Assembly (NCBI GenBank): GCA_024236075.1
Contig: JACKLE010000006.1
Span: 58,253 to 122,252 of the forward strand
DNA length: 64,000 bases
DNA from: Alphaproteobacteria bacterium
Lineage (GTDB): Bacteria; Pseudomonadota; Alphaproteobacteria; JACAEB01
Direction of reading: 5' to 3'
The translations under genes were made by a program, and so were the position numbers. The number at the start of each line of letters is the position of its first letter. Position 1 is the stretch's first letter. The notes beneath the pieces were generated by a model. That model ran no database searches, was not told the DNA's origin, and was given only the letters and a program-made list of their open reading frames with translations. Shown here in pieces: positions 34,449-43,009 of this stretch.

Positions 34449-35474
34449 TTGGATCCCACACGGACGAAACCGCTCGGTCGCACGGGCCGCACCGTCACCG
34501 TTCTCGGCTTCGGCGGCGCGACGATCGGCAATCTGCAGCGCAAGGTCTCGCCGGCCGAAGCCGAGGCGACCGTCGAGGCGGCCTGGGCGTCCGGCCAGAC
34601 GCTCTACGACACGGCGCCCCATTACGGGAACGGCCTCTCGGAGCGGCGCATCGGCGACGCGCTGCGCGAGAAGCCCCGCGAGGCCTTCACCCTCTCGACC
34701 AAGATCGGGCGCATCTTCGTGCCGGCGCCGCCGGGCAGCAACCCCCAGCCCGCCTTCGTCGATCCGCTCCCCTTCCGCCCGGTCTACGACTACACCTATG
34801 ACGGCGTGATGCGCTCCTTCGAGGCGAGCCTGCACCGTCTCGGGCTCTATCGGATCGACATTCTGTACGTGCACGATCTGACGCCGCGCCATCATCCGAA
34901 GGCGGACGTGTTCGAGAAGCACTGGAACGACCTCTTCGGCCCGAAAGGCGGCTACGAGGCACTCCTCGCGCTGCGCGACCAGAAGGTCATCTCCGGCTTC
35001 GGCGGGGGCGTCGGCTCGTCCGAGATCTGCGAGGAGATGGCCAAGCGCGGCGATTTCGACCTCTTCCTCCTTGCGGGGCGCTACACGCTCATCGACCAGG
35101 GCGCGCTAGCGAGCCTCCTTCCGATGTGCGAGGAGCGCGGCATCGCCATCGTCATCGGCGGACCGTTCAATAGCGGCATCCTCGCGACCGGCGCGGTGGA
35201 GGGCGCGACCTTCGACTACCGCCCCGCGAGCGAGGAGATGCTCGCGCGCGTGCGACGGATGGAGGCGATCTGCAAGGCGCACGGCTCGAGCCTGCCCGCG
35301 GCCTCGCTCGATTTCCCTCTGCACCATCCCGCGGTCGCGAGCACCATTCCCGGCGCGCGCTCGGCCTTCGAGGTCGAGCGCAATGTCGCGACCATGCGCA
35401 CGAGCGTGCCTGGCGATCTCTATGCGGAGCTCAAGGCCGAGGGCCTCATCGATCCGCGCGCGCCGACGCCCTGA
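34449..35474 (+). CDS. Aldo/keto reductase, aldose 1-dehydrogenase-like
   Basis: 341 residues from a TTG start at 34449, preceded by GGGAGGG. Family landmarks are LGRTGRTVTVLGFGGA, the catalytic Asp and Tyr in YDTAPHYGNGLSE, the lysine in STKIGR, and HDLTP. The overall pattern is that of D-threo-aldose (L-fucose) 1-dehydrogenases, which oxidise an aldose to the lactone. The lactone would suit the amidohydrolase encoded at 37525. It is co-transcribed with the upstream enolase-superfamily gene and ends 3 bp from the convergent RraA-like gene. Confidence 0.88.
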   Translation: MDPTRTKPLGRTGRTVTVLGFGGATIGNLQRKVSPAEAEATVEAAWASGQTLYDTAPHYGNGLSERRIGDALREKPREAFTLSTKIGRIFVPAPPGSNPQPAFVDPLPFRPVYDYTYDGVMRSFEASLHRLGLYRIDILYVHDLTPRHHPKADVFEKHWNDLFGPKGGYEALLALRDQKVISGFGGGVGSSEICEEMAKRGDFDLFLLAGRYTLIDQGALASLLPMCEERGIAIVIGGPFNSGILATGAVEGATFDYRPASEEMLARVRRMEAICKAHGSSLPAASLDFPLHHPAVASTIPGARSAFEVERNVATMRTSVPGDLYAELKAEGLIDPRAPTP

Positions 35475-35477
35475 CGC

Positions 35478-36359
35478 CTACCAGGTGCGGTTCTTCAGAA
35501 GTTCCTGCATCTGCTCGCGGGTGAAGGTGAGCTCGGCCTCGAAATCGGTGAGCCACACGGAGAAATCCTCCTCGATATGGGCGGCCCAGCGGCCGTCGAT
35601 CTCGCCGGAGAGATATTTGCCCTCCGCGATGCGCTGCTTGCCGAAGCGGTCGCGCCAGCGAATGAGCTCCGACGTGATCACGACACGCTCGGCGAGATGG
35701 GGCGGGATGAAGATGATCCCGTCGCCGCGTCCGAGCACGACGTCGCCCGGCATCACCATGACGCCGCCGATCTTCACCGGGCAATTGATGCCCGTGATCG
35801 TCACCGTCGGCGAGGCATAGGTCGGGTGCACGCCGCGGAAATAGCTCGCGAAGCCCTTGAGCTCCTTGAGGCCGTCGACATCGCGCACGGCGGCGTCGTG
35901 CACGACGCCGTTGCCGGTGCGCGCGAGAACGGCGACGGAGAGATTGTCGCCGATGATGGGGCCGCGCTCGATCTTGCCCATCACGTCGGCGACGTAGACG
36001 TCGCCCTTCTGCAGCGTATAGATCGGCCAGGAGACCTGATCGCCGATGTTTCCGGCGGCCTTCGCCCGCTCCTCGAGAAGCTTGTGCAGCGACTCGCGCC
36101 GCGGCATGAACATCGCCGTCGCGGCGCGACCGCACAGAATCTCGTCCGGATGCGTCGTCAGCCAGTCGCCTTCGAACTGGAAGCGAAAGCCCTGGCCGAA
36201 AAGCACGCCCCAGGCCTGCGTGATCGTGACGCTCCGCATACGCTCTATGATGTCGTCGGAGACGCGGGGCCGGCCGTCGTCCGAGCGCTCGCCGGTCCAT
36301 TCGGGGGTATAGGCGATGAGCTCGTCGCGCGTCAGCGACAGGGGCAGGATTTTTTCCAT
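35478..36359 (-). CDS. RraA-like family protein (probable 2-oxo acid aldolase)
   Basis: 293 residues, longer than the ~160-230 of minimal RraA/HMG aldolases because of N- and C-terminal extensions. The core shows GDNLSVAVLARTGNGVVHDAAVRDVDGLK (in two parts) and VMPGDVVLGRGDGIIFIPP, matching the Mg-binding G-D-N, R-D and G-D features. Relatives cleave 4-hydroxy-2-oxo acids to pyruvate. It sits between an enolase-superfamily dehydratase and an aldose dehydrogenase, so cleavage of a 2-keto-3-deoxy sugar acid is plausible. The start is ATG 36359. Confidence 0.82.
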   Translation of the reverse strand: MEKILPLSLTRDELIAYTPEWTGERSDDGRPRVSDDIIERMRSVTITQAWGVLFGQGFRFQFEGDWLTTHPDEILCGRAATAMFMPRRESLHKLLEERAKAAGNIGDQVSWPIYTLQKGDVYVADVMGKIERGPIIGDNLSVAVLARTGNGVVHDAAVRDVDGLKELKGFASYFRGVHPTYASPTVTITGINCPVKIGGVMVMPGDVVLGRGDGIIFIPPHLAERVVITSELIRWRDRFGKQRIAEGKYLSGEIDGRWAAHIEEDFSVWLTDFEAELTFTREQMQELLKNRTW

Positions 36360-36388
36360 TCTACTCTCCGATCGGGCGCGCGCGTGCC

Positions 36389-37528
36389 CTAGAGCACGGC
36401 GACGCGCTTCTGCTTGAAATAGGTCCAGTCCCACTCGGCGCCCCAGCCGGGGCCCGTGGGCGGCGCGATATAGCCCGCCTGCGGAAGCGGCGGGTTGGTG
36501 AGGCCGATCTCCTTGCCGCGCTCGTCCCGCGAGCCGCCGGGGAAGAACTCGTAATAGGTCGTGGCGCGCAGCGCGCAGCACAGATGGGTGTGGACGAGGC
36601 CGAAGAGCCCGCCGGGCCCGTTGAGCTCGATGCGCGTCGCCATGGTCTCGGCGAGATGGGCGAGCTTCACGAGCGGCGTCGTGCCGTGCCGCGCATTGCC
36701 GCGCAGGAGATCGACGCTTCCCGAAAGGAGCAGGTGGGCCGAAAGCTCGCGGTCGTTCATCAGCGTTTCGCCGCCGAGAACGGGAATGTCGAGCGCGTCG
36801 CACAGGCGCCCGAGGCCCGAGAGATCGCGGTCGGAAAGCGGCTCCTCGAACCAGCGGAAGCGGCATTCCTCGAGCGCGCGCCCGACGCTAAGCGCCTCGG
36901 CGAAGGTATAGCTCGTGACGGCTGCGTCGTGGAGAAGGTCGACCTCGTCGCCGAGGGCCTTGCGCGCCTGCGTCACCGCACGGACGTTCTCCGCGCCCGA
37001 ACCCTCGAAATGATCCTTGAGCGCGGGGAAGCCGAGGGCGAGACCCTTCTGCGCGTCCTCGATCTCGGCCTCGAGGCTCTTGCCGAAGAAATTGTAGTAG
37101 CAGGGCGCCTTGTCGCGCGCGCGGCCCAGCAGGTTCGCCACGGCCAGACCCGCGGCCTTGCCGGCGATGTCCCAGAGGCAATTGTCGAAAGCGCCGAACC
37201 AGCCCTGCGCGGTGAAGAGACGCCGCGTCGCCGCGTGGAGCTTCTCGTCGAGCATGTCGCGGTCGAACGGATCGGCGCCCAGCGCGAGGAGGCGCAGCTC
37301 CTCGAGATCCTCGGTGCGCATGGCCGTGTAGCGCGCATCGCCCACGGTGGAGACGCCTTCGATCCCCTCGTCCGTTTCGACGTGCATCACCTGGACGATG
37401 TCCTTGCCGGATCCCTGCGCCTTGGCGCGCCAGCGTCGGTCGGCCGGCGAGCCCGCGGCGACGAGGTCGAAGCGCCGCGTCGTGGCGGGCAGCTCGAAGA
37501 CCGAGAGCGCGATCGCCGTGATCTTCAT
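36389..37528 (-). CDS. Enolase-superfamily enzyme B (sugar-acid dehydratase-like)
   Basis: 379 residues. Metal-binding positions appear in VDLLHDAAV, FRWFEEPLSD and VLGGETLMND, with RGNARHGTTPL and a histidine in VHTHLCCALR. It starts at ATG 37528, overlapping the amidohydrolase stop by 4 bp. It is not a close duplicate of enzyme A at 33301; the two share only superfamily features. Likely reaction: dehydration of an aldonate to a 2-keto-3-deoxy acid (inference from neighbours). Confidence 0.87.
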   Translation of the reverse strand: MKITAIALSVFELPATTRRFDLVAAGSPADRRWRAKAQGSGKDIVQVMHVETDEGIEGVSTVGDARYTAMRTEDLEELRLLALGADPFDRDMLDEKLHAATRRLFTAQGWFGAFDNCLWDIAGKAAGLAVANLLGRARDKAPCYYNFFGKSLEAEIEDAQKGLALGFPALKDHFEGSGAENVRAVTQARKALGDEVDLLHDAAVTSYTFAEALSVGRALEECRFRWFEEPLSDRDLSGLGRLCDALDIPVLGGETLMNDRELSAHLLLSGSVDLLRGNARHGTTPLVKLAHLAETMATRIELNGPGGLFGLVHTHLCCALRATTYYEFFPGGSRDERGKEIGLTNPPLPQAGYIAPPTGPGWGAEWDWTYFKQKRVAVL

Positions 37529-38382
37529 GGCGCATCCGCCGGCCAGAGGCTCGCCGCAGTTTCCCACAATATCGCCGAGAGATCGTCCTCGGTCAGGAAC
37601 GGCATGTGGCGGGATACGGCCTCTAGACGCTCCGTATAGGTCGGACCGGGCATGAACATCGGAAAATTGCTTCCCCAAAGGAGGCGCTTCGCGCCGAAGC
37701 TCGCAACGAGGTCGCGGTGCAGCTGATGGAGGTCGCGCCAGGGATAGGCCTCGCTCGAAAGCTGGTGGTGGATCGCGAGCTTCACATGCACGCGCGGATG
37801 ACGCGCGAGCTCGAGGAGGCCGTGCGCCTCGTTCTTGAAGGCGGGCGTTGCATAGGCGCAATGGTCGACAACGATCGGAAGATCCCTGTGCGCGCGAGCC
37901 ATTCGCGCGACGAACTCATGCCCTTCCGCGGCGCGGTAGAGGATGCAGACGGGGAGGGCAAGCTCGTCGGCGCGCGCGAAGATGCGGTCGAAACGCCCCG
38001 CCCGGGCCTGGGCCAGGGCCTCGTCGCGCACGAGATGGACGCGGATGCCGCGAAAGCCGTCCCGGCCCACTTCGCGCTCGAGCCCTTCGAAAGCGCTATC
38101 GGGAATGGCGAGCGGCAGGCAGCCTATGGCGGCGAAGCGGTCGGGATGGGCCGCGACGGTATCGCGAACATAGCTGTTGTCGCCCGCATACCAGGGCGAC
38201 TGGACGATGAGCGTGCGCGCGACGCCATGCGCATCCATCAGGGCAAGGAGCGTCTCCGCCGAGCCGTCGAATTCGCGAAACGGCAGGCCGGGAACCTCGG
38301 CGCGCGGATAGCGCCCGAGGTCGCCCGACCACAGATGGACATGCGCGTCGAATATGCGTGCCAGCCTCGCCTCCTTCGGCAC
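37525..38382 (-). CDS. Amidohydrolase family 2 protein (COG3618-like lactonase)
   Basis: 285 residues. FDAHVHLW gives the His14/His16 metal pair. Further histidines lie in VDHCAY and the C-terminal motif is LLWGSNFPMF, where many relatives have G-S-D. COG3618 enzymes include L-fuconolactone and L-rhamnonolactone hydrolases, which fits an aldose dehydrogenase in the same cluster. GTG 38382 is used. An AAGGAGG lies inside the first codons and points to a possible start at the in-frame CTG seven codons in. It is coupled to enzyme B by a 4-bp overlap. Confidence 0.83.
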   Translation of the reverse strand: MPKEARLARIFDAHVHLWSGDLGRYPRAEVPGLPFREFDGSAETLLALMDAHGVARTLIVQSPWYAGDNSYVRDTVAAHPDRFAAIGCLPLAIPDSAFEGLEREVGRDGFRGIRVHLVRDEALAQARAGRFDRIFARADELALPVCILYRAAEGHEFVARMARAHRDLPIVVDHCAYATPAFKNEAHGLLELARHPRVHVKLAIHHQLSSEAYPWRDLHQLHRDLVASFGAKRLLWGSNFPMFMPGPTYTERLEAVSRHMPFLTEDDLSAILWETAASLWPADAP

Positions 38383-38398
38383 TGCGCGAGCGGGATGC

Positions 38399-39841
38399 CT
38401 ACTCGCCGTCCTTCTTCGGTACGATCTGACCGTACTTCTCTTCCAGGACCTTCACCACCTCGGGATTCATGTGGTTGTAGGCGTCGAGCTCCGTCGCGAC
38501 GCCTTCGTCGCCCTGCTCCTTCATCCAGGCCTCGAGCTTTGCGAGCAGCTCGGCCTTGACGGTCGCATAGGCAGGATCGTCCGCGAGATTGGTGAACTCG
38601 AAGGGGTCCTTCTGGACATCGTAGAGCTCGAACTCGGGCCGCTTGATGTACCCGGCAATGAGGTCGCCCGCGTGTTCGTTTCCCGAGCCGGCCGCCGCTC
38701 GGTAGGCATCGAGGATGCCGGAGCTCTGCGGGCCGGTGAGGATGTTCCCGTACTCGCCCTCCCACATGAGGTTGTGGATGAGCTTGTACTGCTTGGTCCG
38801 TATCGAGCGGATCGGGTAGTCCGTTCCGTCGATGACGCCCCGGTTCGTGTGGATGCCATAGGCATATTCGCGATGTTCGCCCGCCTTGCCTTCGAGGACG
38901 GCGAGAAAGCTCTTGCCGTCGACGTCGCCCGGCGTTCCGCCGGCAGCCTCGATCAGCGTCGGAACGACGTCGACATATTGCACCATGGCGTCGGTCTGCG
39001 TGCCCGGAGCGACGTGGCCCGGCCAGCGGAATATGAGCCCTGTGTGGATGCCCGTGTCGTAAAGGGTCCATTTCGACTTGGGAAACGAATTTCCCTGTTC
39101 GCTCGTGTGGATGAAGATGGTGTTCTCGGTCAGCCCCGCCTCGTCCAGCATGCCCATCAGCGCGCCGGCCTGCCCGTCGAGATGCGTGATCTCGGCGTAA
39201 TAGTGCGTGAGCATCTCACGCACCTCGGGCGTGTCCGCGATGTAGGGAAGCACTTCGAGCTTGGCCGGATCGAAATCGGCGGCATTGCCCTCGGTCCATG
39301 GGGTATGCGGACTGTTCGAGGCAACCACGAGAAAGAAGGGCTGTTCCGCGTCGCGCTCGATGAAGGCGCGCGCCGCGTCGAGGTCGACGAGCGTGAACGT
39401 CCCCGACTTCTTGTTGCCGACGACCTCGAAGGGGAAGGACTCCGGCGGGCCGAAATGGGTCTTTCCGGTAAGGCCCACGCGATAGCCGAGCGCGGTGAAA
39501 TAGTGCACGAGGCTCTTCGTTCCCTCGCGCACGACGCTGTGATTGGGCATCCCGCCGCTGCGCGCCGGAAAGAGGCCCGTGTAGAGCTGCTGGCGGGTCG
39601 GCGCGCACATCGCGGTCGCGGTGAAGGCGAGATTGAACTTCATGCCCTCGCGCGCAAGCCGGTCGAGATTGGGCGTCGGGACGTTCTTGCTTCCGTAAGG
39701 CCCGATATCGAGCCAGGTCTGATCGTCGGACAGCATGAGGATGATGTTGGGCCGCTGCGCGGCATGGGCCGATCCCGCGCCGATCGCCAGGGTCGCGGCG
39801 AGCAGGGCGATGGTGTGGGCAAGAGCCTTTCGCGTGAACAT
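38399..39841 (-). CDS. Secreted sulfatase
   Basis: 480 residues with a Sec signal peptide (MFTRKALAHTIALLAATLAIGAGSAHA has the usual n-h-c layout). The formylglycine motif is Cys79 in MCAPTRQQLYTG, matching C-x-P-x-R. Metal aspartates occur in IILMLSDDQ. The sequence continues GYRVGLTGKTH and SNSPHTPW, all typical of type I sulfatases. It hydrolyses sulfate esters in the periplasm or outside. It starts a leftward run with the lactonase, dehydratase and RraA-like genes, so its product is probably metabolised by them. A maturase for the cysteine is not in the window. Confidence 0.93.
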   Translation of the reverse strand: MFTRKALAHTIALLAATLAIGAGSAHAAQRPNIILMLSDDQTWLDIGPYGSKNVPTPNLDRLAREGMKFNLAFTATAMCAPTRQQLYTGLFPARSGGMPNHSVVREGTKSLVHYFTALGYRVGLTGKTHFGPPESFPFEVVGNKKSGTFTLVDLDAARAFIERDAEQPFFLVVASNSPHTPWTEGNAADFDPAKLEVLPYIADTPEVREMLTHYYAEITHLDGQAGALMGMLDEAGLTENTIFIHTSEQGNSFPKSKWTLYDTGIHTGLIFRWPGHVAPGTQTDAMVQYVDVVPTLIEAAGGTPGDVDGKSFLAVLEGKAGEHREYAYGIHTNRGVIDGTDYPIRSIRTKQYKLIHNLMWEGEYGNILTGPQSSGILDAYRAAAGSGNEHAGDLIAGYIKRPEFELYDVQKDPFEFTNLADDPAYATVKAELLAKLEAWMKEQGDEGVATELDAYNHMNPEVVKVLEEKYGQIVPKKDGE

Positions 39842-39932
39842 CGAGCGTCTCCTTCCTTGCCGGTTGCATCCGGCTGGTGTCGACCGGTCCGCCGGCCCGA
39901 CCCATGCCGGACCGCAAAGCGAGGCGGAGGTC

Positions 39933-40247
39933 CTAATAGTCCTCTGGCACCGTCGTCCAGGCGCCGACGAGCTTCTTGAGCATGTCCGAGGACCACTCTC
40001 CGCCAAGCTTGTCGTAGACGGCGCAGGCCAGCTCCAAGAGATCCTCGTCGATCGCGTCCGGCGCCGGCAGCGCCGCGAGCGCGTCGCGTTCGAGCGCGAC
40101 CTCGAGACGCTTGCCGAGCAGCGTGAGGCGATAGGCGCGCCCGCTCGACGCGCTCCAGCGTGCTCCCAATGCGCCGATCGTCCGGGCGAATTCGGGCCAG
40201 ACATTGTCGTCCACGAGGACGGGCAGGGGCGGTGCCTCAACGGCCAT
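39933..40247 (-). CDS. Small acidic protein of unknown function
   Basis: 104 residues, soluble, without signal peptide or cysteine motif (MAVEAPPLPVLVDDNVWPEF ... WTTVPEDY). Its ATG lies inside the last codons of the alpha/beta hydrolase (11-bp overlap), so it is probably co-translated with that gene. No family is recognised. Confidence 0.65.
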   Translation of the reverse strand: MAVEAPPLPVLVDDNVWPEFARTIGALGARWSASSGRAYRLTLLGKRLEVALERDALAALPAPDAIDEDLLELACAVYDKLGGEWSSDMLKKLVGAWTTVPEDY

Positions 40248-41169
40248 GGCTCACCTTCCTCGAGAATGCTTCCTCGGCCACCGCGAGGAGCGCGTCGGCG
40301 CACTGCCTGGGTGCCCATTCCTGGACGAAGTGGCGGGCTTCCTTGACGATCGTCGGCGCGTGCTCGCGGGCACGCGGCAGGCGGGCCTGCATCGCGAGGC
40401 CCTGCTCTTCCCACGGAAAGACCGGATCGGAGGCGCCCCAGACGAAGCGTGTCGGAACATCCATCTGCGGCATGGCGGCCCAGATCGCGTCGGCGAGCGG
40501 CTGCGTCGGATGGCCGGGCCCGAGCGAAATCGCGCGCGGCCAGGCGAGCGTCGCGCCCGGTCCGGGCGTGATGTCGAAGGGCAGGCGGAAGCCCGCCCAG
40601 ACGGCGCCCTCATGCGAGCTCTTGGGCATGCCGAGCTTGGCGCCGTCGATGAAGACGCGCCGCCGGCCGAAAAGCAGAGGCCCCGCGATCGGCGCGTGAA
40701 GCCCGCGCCAGGGATAGACGCGCCGGTGGAAATCGCTCGCGGCGCCCCAGAAGGTGTTGCCGAGCACCATGCCCGCGAGGAGCCCGGGTTTCGCGAGGCA
40801 GGCGCCGAACGAGATCGGGCCGCCCCAATCCTGGAGAAAGAAGACGGCGCGCTCGACGCCCGCGGTCTCGAGGATCTGTCTCAGGCGGGCGGCGTGATGC
40901 GCGATCGCATATTCGCCTTCGTGGATCGCATGATCCGAGCGCCCGCTGCCGAGATGGTCCGGCACGATCACGCGATGGCCTGCCGCGACGAGCGGCGGCA
41001 CGATATTGCGGTAGAGGAACCCCCAGGTCGGATTGCCGTGCGGCAGGACCACGGCATCCGGACGCCGAGGACCCTCGTCGACATAGTGAAGACGGTAATT
41101 GCCGCTCTTCACCCAATTGGGCTTGAAGGGATAGAGCGCCCGGATGCTCTCCGGCAGGGTCTCGATCAC
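40237..41169 (-). CDS. Alpha/beta hydrolase, haloalkane dehalogenase-like
   Basis: About 310 residues. HGNPTWGFLYR is the oxyanion-hole motif and the nucleophile elbow is FLQDWGGPIS with Asp114, the residue used by haloalkane dehalogenases in place of serine. LPHGNPTW and VPDHLGSGRSD also match that family. The late histidine is in EARHFVQEWAP. A dehalogenase or epoxide-hydrolase-like reaction is likely, though the substrate is unknown. GTG 41169 with GGGGAAGG before it is preferred over GTG 41226. Confidence 0.82.
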   Translation of the reverse strand: MIETLPESIRALYPFKPNWVKSGNYRLHYVDEGPRRPDAVVLPHGNPTWGFLYRNIVPPLVAAGHRVIVPDHLGSGRSDHAIHEGEYAIAHHAARLRQILETAGVERAVFFLQDWGGPISFGACLAKPGLLAGMVLGNTFWGAASDFHRRVYPWRGLHAPIAGPLLFGRRRVFIDGAKLGMPKSSHEGAVWAGFRLPFDITPGPGATLAWPRAISLGPGHPTQPLADAIWAAMPQMDVPTRFVWGASDPVFPWEEQGLAMQARLPRAREHAPTIVKEARHFVQEWAPRQCADALLAVAEEAFSRKVSHGR

Positions 41170-41322
41170 GTTGCCTTCCCCGTATTTTGGGCCGATGGTT
41201 CTCGGGAATATGACCAAAGTCAACACGCGGCGACCGGCCCGCTCCCTTCGCGTGCGGCGCAGGATGCCAAGCTAAACACCGTTCAAATTCCGTTGGACCA
41301 CACAGTGACCAAGGGTGACAAG

Positions 41323-42900
41323 ATGAATCAAGGCGGGAAAAGCATGAGCGGTCGCGGCGACCTGCCGCGGCGCGCCGTCGTGGCGGGTGGGGCCGCCGCG
41401 GCGGGGATCGCCGCGATGGCGCCGCTGGGCAGGGCGCGCGCCGTGGGCTCGAGCCTCAAGGCCAAGGCGGAGGGAGAGGGACGGGTTCTTCCCGATCGGC
41501 TTTTCGGCTTCAACTCGGTCGTCGCCTACGACGTTCCGCACGAGGACCCCGCCTTCATCGAGGCGGTGAAATATCTCGATCCACACTGGCTGCGCTTTCC
41601 CGGCGGCACGGTCGCGAACTATTTCAACTGGCGGTCCGGTCAGCTCGACGTCGCCGATATCGGCGCGGGAGCGTCGGTCTATCGCAAATACATCCTCTCC
41701 GTGGGCCAGCCCGCCTCGCGCCGGCTCCACCCGAAAGGGGCCTTCATCGAGGATTTCCAGAAGATCGCCGACAAGCTCGGCGCCAACGTCGTCGTCGTGC
41801 CCAACCTTGAGACGTCGACGATCGACGAGCAGGTCGCCTGGTTCGCGGACATGACCTCGAAGGGGGTCGTTCCGCACACGGTCGAGCTCGGCAGCGAGTT
41901 CTACATCGCCCTCATCATGGACGCGGCGGCGCTCAAGATCTGGCCCGACTACGAAACCTCGATGAAGCGCATGAAGGCCTATTACGACGCCTTCGAGAAG
42001 CATCTGCCCGACGACCACAAGGTCTCGATCCAGGCCGCCGCGAGCCGCTTTCACCACACCTACCTTGCGGGCGGCAACGCGCTCAACGAGCGGGAATGGA
42101 ACTGGGACAGCGCGCTCAAGCCCGAGCCGTGGTTCGATGCGGTGACGACGCATCTCTACACGACCTTCTCCGCGCCCGCCGGCCCCGCCGCGATGAAGGG
42201 CCTTCCGGGCACCTACGAGGCGATCTACAAGGCGATGCTCGCGCGCACCGACGCGGGCTTCACGCGCCACATCAAGTTTCTGGAGGAGAAGCTTCCGGGC
42301 AAGGAGATCTGGGTCACCGAATGGGGCGGCTTCGACCCGCAGATCACCTTCTCCAACGCGCCGATCAAGTTCGACGGCGCCTGGCTCAACATGGTCGCGC
42401 GAAGCCTCCTCGTCTTCCTGCGCCACCCGACCGTCACCGTCACGAACTATCACGCGCTCTTCGCCAGCGGAAACCTTTCCTCGCTCTTCCGCCGGCGACC
42501 CGGAGGAGGCTATCAGCCGACGACCGCGGCGAGCCTCTTCAAATGGGTCGACGAGGCCTCGAAGGGACCGGGCGTGCGCTATCGTCAGCTCACGGTCGAT
42601 GGGGCGGCGCGCGTCGACGGCAAGACGACGATCGAAGGCGAGTCCTACGAGGACGTGATGGGCGGGCTCTTCGAGCGTGAGGCGAGCGCGGTGGCGATCG
42701 TGCAAAATGCCGCTCTGGAGGCGAAGAAGCTCGACGTCTCCGGGCTCATGGGCGGCAAAGCGCCGGTCAGCGCGGAGGCCATGGGGGCGGACGATCTGCG
42801 CCAGAGCTACGAGCAGGAGCTGCCGCCGGTCAAAAGCCTCACCATCTCGCCGGAGATCGAGCTGCCCGCGCACTCGATCGTTCGGCTCGCCTGGAGCTGA
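41323..42900 (+). CDS. Tat-exported clan GH-A-like glycosidase homologue, copy 1
   Basis: About 525 residues. A twin-arginine signal (DLPRRAVVAGGAAAAG) is followed by a TIM-barrel-like region: LRFPGGTVANYFNWRSG, NLETSTIDEQVAWF, an acid/base candidate Glu192 in VELGSEFY and a nucleophile candidate Glu333 in IWVTEWGG. The all-beta C-terminus contains GADDLRQSYEQELPP. Clan GH-A enzymes normally have Asn before the acid/base; here it is Ser191. ATG 41323 has AAGGGTG upstream; ATG 41344 is an alternative. Two tandem paralogues follow. The substrate is unknown. Confidence 0.8.
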   Translation: MNQGGKSMSGRGDLPRRAVVAGGAAAAGIAAMAPLGRARAVGSSLKAKAEGEGRVLPDRLFGFNSVVAYDVPHEDPAFIEAVKYLDPHWLRFPGGTVANYFNWRSGQLDVADIGAGASVYRKYILSVGQPASRRLHPKGAFIEDFQKIADKLGANVVVVPNLETSTIDEQVAWFADMTSKGVVPHTVELGSEFYIALIMDAAALKIWPDYETSMKRMKAYYDAFEKHLPDDHKVSIQAAASRFHHTYLAGGNALNEREWNWDSALKPEPWFDAVTTHLYTTFSAPAGPAAMKGLPGTYEAIYKAMLARTDAGFTRHIKFLEEKLPGKEIWVTEWGGFDPQITFSNAPIKFDGAWLNMVARSLLVFLRHPTVTVTNYHALFASGNLSSLFRRRPGGGYQPTTAASLFKWVDEASKGPGVRYRQLTVDGAARVDGKTTIEGESYEDVMGGLFEREASAVAIVQNAALEAKKLDVSGLMGGKAPVSAEAMGADDLRQSYEQELPPVKSLTISPEIELPAHSIVRLAWS

Positions 42901-43009
42901 TGCAAAGGTCCCACGGACCGGCGTAGTCTCCCCGCAAGCCTGTCGGCCGGCCCTCGGCAGCTCCAGCCCGGGCCGGCCGAAACGACACTGGAGCGAGGGA
43001 GAAAACCCG

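Noticed and set aside
41210..41223. ATGAC-CAAA-GTCAA as a third Crp/Fnr-like box
   Set aside because: One arm is imperfect, and it lies inside or at the start of the dehalogenase-like reading frame, so position does not support a promoter role.
41278..41300. GTTCAAATTCC followed by ACCA looked like a tRNA 3' end
   Set aside because: The arms of the would-be T-stem do not pair, and it overlaps the leader of GH-like copy 1.
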